The notes beneath the pieces were generated by a model. It was given only the letters and a program-made list of their open reading frames with translations. It was not told the DNA's origin and did no database searches. Positions 59,834 to 64,000 of a stretch of DNA of 64,000 nt are shown here, piece by piece (within the stretch, counting starts at the first letter, position 1; the number at the start of each line of letters is the position of its first letter). Location of the stretch: assembly GCF_003319115.1 (NCBI RefSeq), contig NZ_QOHF01000006.1, positions 150,021 to 214,020 on the forward strand, read 5' to 3'. A program made the position numbers and the translations under genes. The DNA is from Geodermatophilus sp. TF02-6 (GTDB lineage: Bacteria; Actinomycetota; Actinomycetes; Mycobacteriales; Geodermatophilaceae).

Positions 59834-60868
59834 GTGGCAGGCAACAAGGCCGTCGTGTACACGGGACCGGGCAAGGTCGAGGTCGCCGACCTGGACTACC
59901 CCAGGCTGGAGCTGCAGGACGGCCCGGGGGTGCACCCGTCCAACGTCGGGCGCAAGACCCCGCACGGGGTGGTCCTGCGGACCGTCAGCACCAACATCTG
60001 CGGCAGCGACCAGCACATGGTCCGCGGGCGGACGACGGCGCCGGAGGGCCTGGTGCTCAGTCACGAGATCACCGGCGAGGTCGTCGAGAAGGGCCCGGAC
60101 GTCGAGTTCCTCGAGGTGGGCGACATCGTCAGCGTGCCCTTCAACACCGCCTGCGGCCGGTGCCGCAACTGCAAGGAGGGCAAGACCGGGATCTGCCTCA
60201 CGGTCAACCCGGACCGTCCCGGCTCGGCCTACGGCTACGTCGACATGGGCGGCTGGACCGGGGGCCAGGCGGAGTACGTCATGATCCCGTACGCCGACTT
60301 CAACTGCCTGCGGTTCCCCGACCGCGACCAGGCGCTGACCAAGATCCGCGACCTGACGATGCTGTCGGACATCTTCCCGACCGGCTACCACGGCTGCGTC
60401 ACCGCCGGGGTGGGCACCGGCTCGACCGTCTACGTCGCCGGCGCCGGACCGGTGGGGCTCGCCGCGGCCGCCTCCGCGCACCTGCTCGGCGCCGCCGTGG
60501 TCATCGTCGGCGACCTCAACGCCGACCGGCTGGCCCAGGCCGAGAGCTTCGGCTGCGAGACCGTCGACGTCAGCCAGGGCGACCCCAAGGACCAGATCGA
60601 GCAGATCCTCGGCGTGCCCGAGGTGGACTGCGGCGTCGACGCGGTCGGGTTCGAGGCACGGGGACACGGCAAGGACGCGCAGACCGAGGCGCCGGCGACC
60701 GTGCTCAACTCGCTGATGGACATCACCCGCGCCGGTGGCGCCCTGGGCATCCCCGGGCTGTACGTGACCGGTGACCCGGGTGCGGCCGACGAGGCGGCGA
60801 AGACCGGGTCGCTGTCGATCCGGCTGGGGTTGGGCTGGGCCAAGTCGCACGCGTTCACCACCGGCTAG
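59834..60868 (+). CDS. fdhA: Zinc-dependent formaldehyde dehydrogenase, interrupted by an in-frame TAG
   Basis: This is a medium-chain dehydrogenase of the glutathione-independent formaldehyde dehydrogenase type. Catalytic zinc ligands are Cys56 in TNICGSDQH and the His in VLSHEITGEV. The structural zinc Cys are at 107, 110, 113 and 121 (CGRCRNCKEGKTGIC), and the NAD fold is VAGAGPVGLAAAASA. The frame stops after 344 residues at SHAFTTG with TAG, but the sequence continues in the same frame without another stop for 61 codons (CPVMRYNRQLMMAILHDR, ending DPNGLIPAA), which is the normal C-terminus. A single C-to-T change of CAG explains it. GAGGAGGAG precedes the GTG. Confidence 0.9.
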   Translation: MAGNKAVVYTGPGKVEVADLDYPRLELQDGPGVHPSNVGRKTPHGVVLRTVSTNICGSDQHMVRGRTTAPEGLVLSHEITGEVVEKGPDVEFLEVGDIVSVPFNTACGRCRNCKEGKTGICLTVNPDRPGSAYGYVDMGGWTGGQAEYVMIPYADFNCLRFPDRDQALTKIRDLTMLSDIFPTGYHGCVTAGVGTGSTVYVAGAGPVGLAAAASAHLLGAAVVIVGDLNADRLAQAESFGCETVDVSQGDPKDQIEQILGVPEVDCGVDAVGFEARGHGKDAQTEAPATVLNSLMDITRAGGALGIPGLYVTGDPGAADEAAKTGSLSIRLGLGWAKSHAFTTG

Positions 60869-61054
60869 TGCCCGGTGATGCGCTACAACCGCCAGCTGAT
60901 GATGGCGATCCTCCACGACCGGGTGCAGATCGCGAAGGCGGTCAACGCGACCGTCATCCCGCTCGAGGACGCTCCACGCGGGTACCGGGAGTTCGACCAG
61001 GGCGCGGCGAAGAAGTACGTGCTCGACCCGAACGGGCTGATCCCGGCCGCCTGA
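60869..61054 (+). pseudogene. Separated C-terminal segment of fdhA
   Basis: The 61 codons after the amber codon read CPVMRYNRQLMMAILHD, QIAKAVNATVIPLEDAPRGY and FDQGAAKKYVLDPNGLIPAA, the conserved end of FdhA including part of the coenzyme domain and dimer contacts. Restart at the GTG or ATG five to ten bases after the stop is conceivable but would give only a short fragment. Readthrough would restore the full protein of about 406 residues. Confidence 0.85.
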
Positions 61055-61280
61055 GGGAGGACCCCTCTGCCCCCCACCGGAAAGGACCCCGTCCTCCCCA
61101 CTCTTCGCAGGCTCAGGACGGGACCCGGGACGGGGCCGCGGCGGGACCCTGCAGAGGGGCCGCCGGTCCTCCCCACCCCTCGGAGAAGGACCCCTTTCCC
61201 CGCCACTCGCGAGCTCGCGGCGGGTGGGGGCCGGGGTCCTTCTCCCTGCAGGGGCCAGCGGGCCCGGGAGGGGGCCGCGG
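61055..61280. repeat. G/C-rich gene-end element (copy 5)
   Basis: This 226-bp convergent gap has three C-rich blocks: GACCCCTCTGCCCCCCACC, GACCCCGTCCTCCCCAC and GACCCCTTTCCCCGCCAC. It also holds two inverted G-rich counterparts and CCCTGCAGAGG/CCCTGCAGGGG. It is the longest example of the motif found at 11920, 46440 and 49440. Long imperfect pairing between C-rich and G-rich parts is possible, consistent with a terminator region. Confidence 0.5.
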
Positions 61281-61682
61281 TCAGGCCGAGCCGCCCTCCA
61301 CCTGCTGCTTGATGTTCGCCAGGGTCTCCCGGAGCCCGTCCTCGACCTGCTGGTTGCCGTCGTCGACCCGGGTGGTGTGCAGGTACACCTCCACCTCGCT
61401 GCCCCCGCCGTCCGGGCGGACGTCGAGGTGGCCGTGGTAGTCGTTGGGGCCTTCCGAGCCCCACTCGATGCGCTGCGCCCCGGTGTCGACGCGGAACCAC
61501 GCGTCGGCCTGGACCTCCTGCCCGTCGGGCATCCGGGCGGTGGTGTGCACCTCCTCGCCCTGACCCGGCTCGGCCGAGGTCATGCGGGAGAAGTACCGGG
61601 GCAGGTTGCCCACGTCGGAGAGGTAGTCGAACAGCGACTGCGGGTCGCGCCCGACCGTGGTGGAGGCGGTGAAGTCACCCAT
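61281..61682 (-). CDS. SRPBCC-family (polyketide cyclase-like) protein
   Basis: The 133-residue protein has the START/SRPBCC pattern: FTASTTVGRDPQSLFDYLSDVGNLPRYF at the N-terminus (strand, then the two helices that open the cavity), a curved sheet with AWFRVDTGAQRIEWGSEGPNDYHGHLDV and the long C-terminal helix VEDGLRETLANIKQQVEG. Such proteins bind hydrophobic ligands; function here is unknown. The ATG at MGDFTAS fits the family; a longer frame adds ten residues. It lies downstream of the SPL-family gene on the same strand, after a 16-bp tandem repeat. Confidence 0.87.
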   Translation of the reverse strand: MGDFTASTTVGRDPQSLFDYLSDVGNLPRYFSRMTSAEPGQGEEVHTTARMPDGQEVQADAWFRVDTGAQRIEWGSEGPNDYHGHLDVRPDGGGSEVEVYLHTTRVDDGNQQVEDGLRETLANIKQQVEGGSA

Positions 61683-61725
61683 GGGTCGGTCGTACCCAAC
61701 CGGGTGGCGCACCCAACCCGGTCCC

Positions 61726-61803
61726 GGTGCTGGGTCCAGGGGGTGCTGGGTCCAGGGGGTGCTGGGTCCAGGGGGTGCTGGGTCCAGGGGGTGCTAGGTC
61801 CAG
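61726..61803. repeat. 16-bp tandem repeat covering the stop codon of the radical-SAM gene
   Basis: GGTGCTGGGTCCAGGG recurs with a 16-bp period five times. In the fifth copy G at 61796 is A, which creates the TAG stop of the reverse-strand gene; the other copies would read CAG at this place. The array thus extends from the last four codons into the 3' flank. Confidence 0.85.
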
Positions 61804-62963
61804 TAGAGGAAGCGGGCCTGCGGCAGCCGCTCGGCGACGGCCGCCTCGAACCAGCCGCGCAGCTCGGCCATCGTCTCCTTCGGGTAGACGTGCTTGACCG
61901 AGCCGAACTTCCCCCGCTTGGTCGCGCGCCGCGTCTCGTCCATCTCCAGCTTCGTGCGCGGGTACCAGTCGAGCAGCGTCGTCTTGCTGCCCGGCGTGAA
62001 GCGGTGGGTGATGCACTCGACGGTGAGGTCCGCGCCGGCCGGCAGCGCCGCCGCCACCGCGTCGAGCAGGGCGCCGTACTCCTCGCGCCAGCCCTCGACC
62101 GGCATGATCGGCGCGATCGTCAGGCCCACCGGGTAGCCGGCCGCGGCGACCGCGCCCAGCGCGGCGATCCGTGCGGGCACCGGTGAGGTGGCGCCCTCGA
62201 AGCGGCGGGCCACCGAGGCTGCGTTGAGCGAGAACCGCAGCCGGGTGCGCCCGCCGTGCGGCAGGTCGAGCAGGCCGGCCACGTCGTCGAACTTGGTGGT
62301 GGCGCGCAGCTGCACCGGCCCGGGCCAGTCGTGGGTGCCGAAGTGCTCGATCATCCGGGCCAGGCCGCCAGTGAGGTGCTCGATGGCCAGCGGGTCGGTG
62401 TAGCAGGAGGCCTCGAACGTCGTCCCCTCGCCGCCGCGCTCGACGGTGGCGGAGGTGACCGAGCCGCGGCCCACGTAGCCGTCCAGGCCGGCGAGCACCT
62501 CGTCGAGGTCGGCGAAGACCCGGGTGACCGGCGGCCCGGACAGCGAGCCGGCGAGGTAGCAGTACTGGCAGTGCGCCGGGCAGCCCTCGGCCAGGTCGAC
62601 CCGCCAGTCCGCCGACGGCGGGATCGGCTGGAGTGCGCGCTTGGACGGCGGGGGGACGACGACGGCGAGGGTGTCCTTGGCGGCCATGAACGCCGCGCGG
62701 TCGCCGTCCCCCCGCAGCGGGGGCAGCCGGTCGCCGGGCAGCAGCTCGACGTCGTCGACGCCGGCGGCCTCGAGGCGGGCCAGGATGCGCTGCCCGTGCG
62801 GGCGCTCGGCGGCCGAGCGGGTGACGAGGACGCGCTTCGGCGTCCAGAGGCGGGTGGGCGGGGGAGTGCTGGGCTGGGTGGGCGGGGGAGGGCTGGGCCG
62901 GGTGGGGGCGGGGGCGGGGGCCGGTGCGCTCATCACCTCGTGCAACACCGGCCGCGGCGGCAT
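61794..62963 (-). CDS. SPL-family radical SAM protein (spore photoproduct lyase-like)
   Basis: The 389-residue protein has the radical SAM cluster motif in EGCPAHCQYCYLAG (CxxxCxxC), an N-terminal Rossmann-like part (KRVLVTRSAAERPHGQRILARLEAAG) and the SplB-type C-terminus VECITHRFTPGSK, DWYPRTKLEMDE, KFGSVKHVYPKE. Spore photoproduct lyases repair UV thymine dimers in spores. In non-spore-forming actinomycetes, relatives of unknown role are named SPL family. The first 30 residues are Pro/Ala repeats. The ATG overlaps the stop of the exonuclease III gene by one base (TGATG), supporting co-expression of two DNA-repair-type proteins. It ends inside a tandem repeat. Confidence 0.87.
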   Translation of the reverse strand: MPPRPVLHEVMSAPAPAPAPTRPSPPPPTQPSTPPPTRLWTPKRVLVTRSAAERPHGQRILARLEAAGVDDVELLPGDRLPPLRGDGDRAAFMAAKDTLAVVVPPPSKRALQPIPPSADWRVDLAEGCPAHCQYCYLAGSLSGPPVTRVFADLDEVLAGLDGYVGRGSVTSATVERGGEGTTFEASCYTDPLAIEHLTGGLARMIEHFGTHDWPGPVQLRATTKFDDVAGLLDLPHGGRTRLRFSLNAASVARRFEGATSPVPARIAALGAVAAAGYPVGLTIAPIMPVEGWREEYGALLDAVAAALPAGADLTVECITHRFTPGSKTTLLDWYPRTKLEMDETRRATKRGKFGSVKHVYPKETMAELRGWFEAAVAERLPQARFLYWT

Positions 62964-63766
62964 CAGTCCGTGAGCTCGACGACCACGGGGGCGTGGTCGC
63001 TGGCGCCCTTGCCCTTGCGCTCCTCGCGGTCGATGCGCGCACCGCCGACCCGGGCGGTCAGCGCCGGCGAGCCGAGCACGAAGTCGATGCGCATGCCCTC
63101 GCGGCGGGGGAAGCGCAGCTGCGTGTAGTCCCAGTAGGTGTAGACGCCGGGGCCGGGGGCGTGCGGCCGGACGACGTCGGCGTACCCGGCGTCCACGATC
63201 GCGCGGAACGCGGCGCGTTCGGGTTCGGAGACGTGCGTGGAGGCGGCGAAGACCCGCACGTCCCACACGTCCTCGTCCTGCGGGGCGATGTTCCAGTCGC
63301 CGACCAGGGCGACCTGCGCCGCGGGGTCGGCGGTCAGCCAGCCGGCCGCCGTCGTCCGCAGGGCCGCCAGCCAGCGCAGCTTGTACTCGTAGTGCGGGTC
63401 GGTGAGCGCACGGCCGTTGGGCACGTAGAGGCTCCACACCCGCACGCCGCCGCAGGTGGCGCCCAGCGCGCGGGCCTCGGTGTCCGGGTCGGGCCGGTCG
63501 GCCGAGCCCCAGCCGGGCTGGCCGGGGAAGCCGACCTCGACGTCGTCCAGGCCGATCCGCGACAGGATGGCCACTCCGTTCCACTGCGAGTGGCCGACGT
63601 GCGCGACGGCGTAGCCGAGGTCGGCGAAGCGGGACTCGGGGAACTGGTCGTCGCGGCACTTGGTCTCCTGCAGCGCCAGGACGTCGACGTCGGAGCGCTG
63701 CAGCCAGGCGACCACCCGGTCGGCGCGGGTGCGGATCGAGTTGACGTTCCAGGTGGCCAGGCGCAC
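62963..63766 (-). CDS. xthA: Exodeoxyribonuclease III
   Basis: This AP endonuclease/3'-5' exonuclease of the EEP superfamily has 267 residues from the chosen start. It shows RLATWNVNSIRTRADRVVAWL, DVLALQETKCRDDQFP (metal Glu), WNGVAILSR, YVPNGRAL with the catalytic Tyr, LVGDWNIAPQDEDVWD, MRIDFVLGSPAL and the terminal ASDHAPVVVELTD with the catalytic Asp-His. TAAGCT lies 8 nt before the GTG at 63766, suggesting a leaderless start; the GTG 30 nt further upstream overlaps that element. It is cotranscribed with the SPL-family gene. Confidence 0.93.
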   Translation of the reverse strand: MRLATWNVNSIRTRADRVVAWLQRSDVDVLALQETKCRDDQFPESRFADLGYAVAHVGHSQWNGVAILSRIGLDDVEVGFPGQPGWGSADRPDPDTEARALGATCGGVRVWSLYVPNGRALTDPHYEYKLRWLAALRTTAAGWLTADPAAQVALVGDWNIAPQDEDVWDVRVFAASTHVSEPERAAFRAIVDAGYADVVRPHAPGPGVYTYWDYTQLRFPRREGMRIDFVLGSPALTARVGGARIDREERKGKGASDHAPVVVELTD

Positions 63767-63891
63767 GTCGTCCGAGCTTACGGAGTGGATCGGCACGGGT
63801 TACCCGCGCGAATCCTCTCCGGTCGGGCCGGGTGGGACCATGGCCGAGACGACCGGCGGCCCAGCGGGGAGGACGCGTGAGAAGCCCTGTG

Positions 63892-64000
63892 TCAAGCCGC
63901 CTGCCGTTGATCTTGGTTGAGGATGCGTTGCAGGGCGTTGTGTCGGGCGGGGTCGTAGGCTTCGCCGGCTTGCCAGCAGTGCCAGATCACGTAGAGCCAG
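63892..64000 (-). CDS. Probable transposase, C-terminal fragment
   Basis: The last 35 codons of a gene entering from the right edge read WLYVIWHCWQAGEAYDPARHNALQRIL, then NQDQRQAA and TGA. This resembles the C-termini of IS110/IS116/IS902-type transposases, which end in a Trp-rich helix and a YDPARH motif. Base composition here is visibly lower in GC than in neighbouring genes. The element boundary probably lies near 63875-63890, just after the stop, where GTGAGAAGCCCTGTGTC begins. The short length makes the family uncertain. Confidence 0.5.
   Translation of the reverse strand, partial: WLYVIWHCWQAGEAYDPARHNALQRILNQDQRQAA

Noticed and set aside
60866..60868. Pyrrolysine or other recoding of TAG in fdhA
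   Set aside because: Homologues have Gln here, no pyl-type gene is seen, and many genes in the window use TAG as a normal stop; a nonsense mutation is simpler.

Overview
The window is a stretch of very GC-rich chromosome with strong third-position GC bias, GTG starts, many ATGA/GTGA stop-start overlaps and several apparently leaderless genes (a TAnnnT -10 element, most often TAGCGT, 6-8 nt before the start codon). Together with an IdeR/DtxR iron box, the 180-kDa-type NAD-glutamate dehydrogenase and a full chemotaxis set in a high-GC actinomycete, this points to an actinobacterium of the Geodermatophilaceae type (Geodermatophilus, Blastococcus or Modestobacter). That assignment is an inference from gene style; there is no marker gene such as rRNA here.

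Layout. 1-7.3 kb: the start of a SWIM/SNF2 helicase gene, a DUF4253 gene, pgm, and a divergent glycerol regulon (glpF-glpK against glpD) around a 14/17-bp repeat array. 7.3-12 kb: an alpha/beta hydrolase with a TetR regulator and a palindromic operator, then a second TetR with an MMPL exporter. 12-16.3 kb: a PAS-GGDEF protein, HMG-CoA lyase, a flavin reductase-like protein and small membrane proteins. 16.4-20.4 kb: an iron-siderophore ABC importer with an IdeR box between its divergent arms. 20.5-23.6 kb: a Uma2 nuclease, a paired fluoride channel and otsA. 24-39.3 kb: a chemotaxis island with two chemoreceptors, CheA and CheW, then after glgC and a GGDEF-EAL protein a tightly coupled cheB-cheR-cheY-cheX-cheY-orf operon that has a sigma28/WhiG-like promoter. 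39.4-42.2 kb: a TerC gene behind a convincing yybP-ykoY-type manganese riboswitch, overlapping a bacterial release-factor-like (baeRF3) gene and a winged-helix gene. 42-49.4 kb: a VOC/WYL pair, an anti-sigma-like ATPase, a hydrolase, a ZIP transporter, an AAA ATPase, a second CheB-type methylesterase with a zinc ribbon and a small holin-like membrane protein. 49.6-63.8 kb: NAD-GDH, an amidase, a PAS/GAF/SpoIIE phosphatase, a frameshifted yaaA, an fdhA interrupted by an amber codon, an SRPBCC protein, a radical-SAM SPL-family protein and exonuclease III. The right edge enters what looks like a transposase gene.

How the parts work together. glpF, glpK and glpD form a complete glycerol uptake and oxidation route. 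The two receptors feed CheA/CheW, which should drive the two CheY proteins; CheB and CheR supply adaptation and CheX dephosphorylation, while no flagellar or pilus genes are seen. pgm, glgC and otsA supply glycogen/trehalose chemistry from scattered single genes.

The intergenic space is unusually structured: at least three families of long palindromes, poly-G tracts, tandem repeats of 14 to 93 bp, a G-rich motif recurring at gene ends and a candidate parS site. Two adjacent genes (yaaA and fdhA) carry apparent inactivating mutations. No rRNA, tRNA or CRISPR array was recognised.
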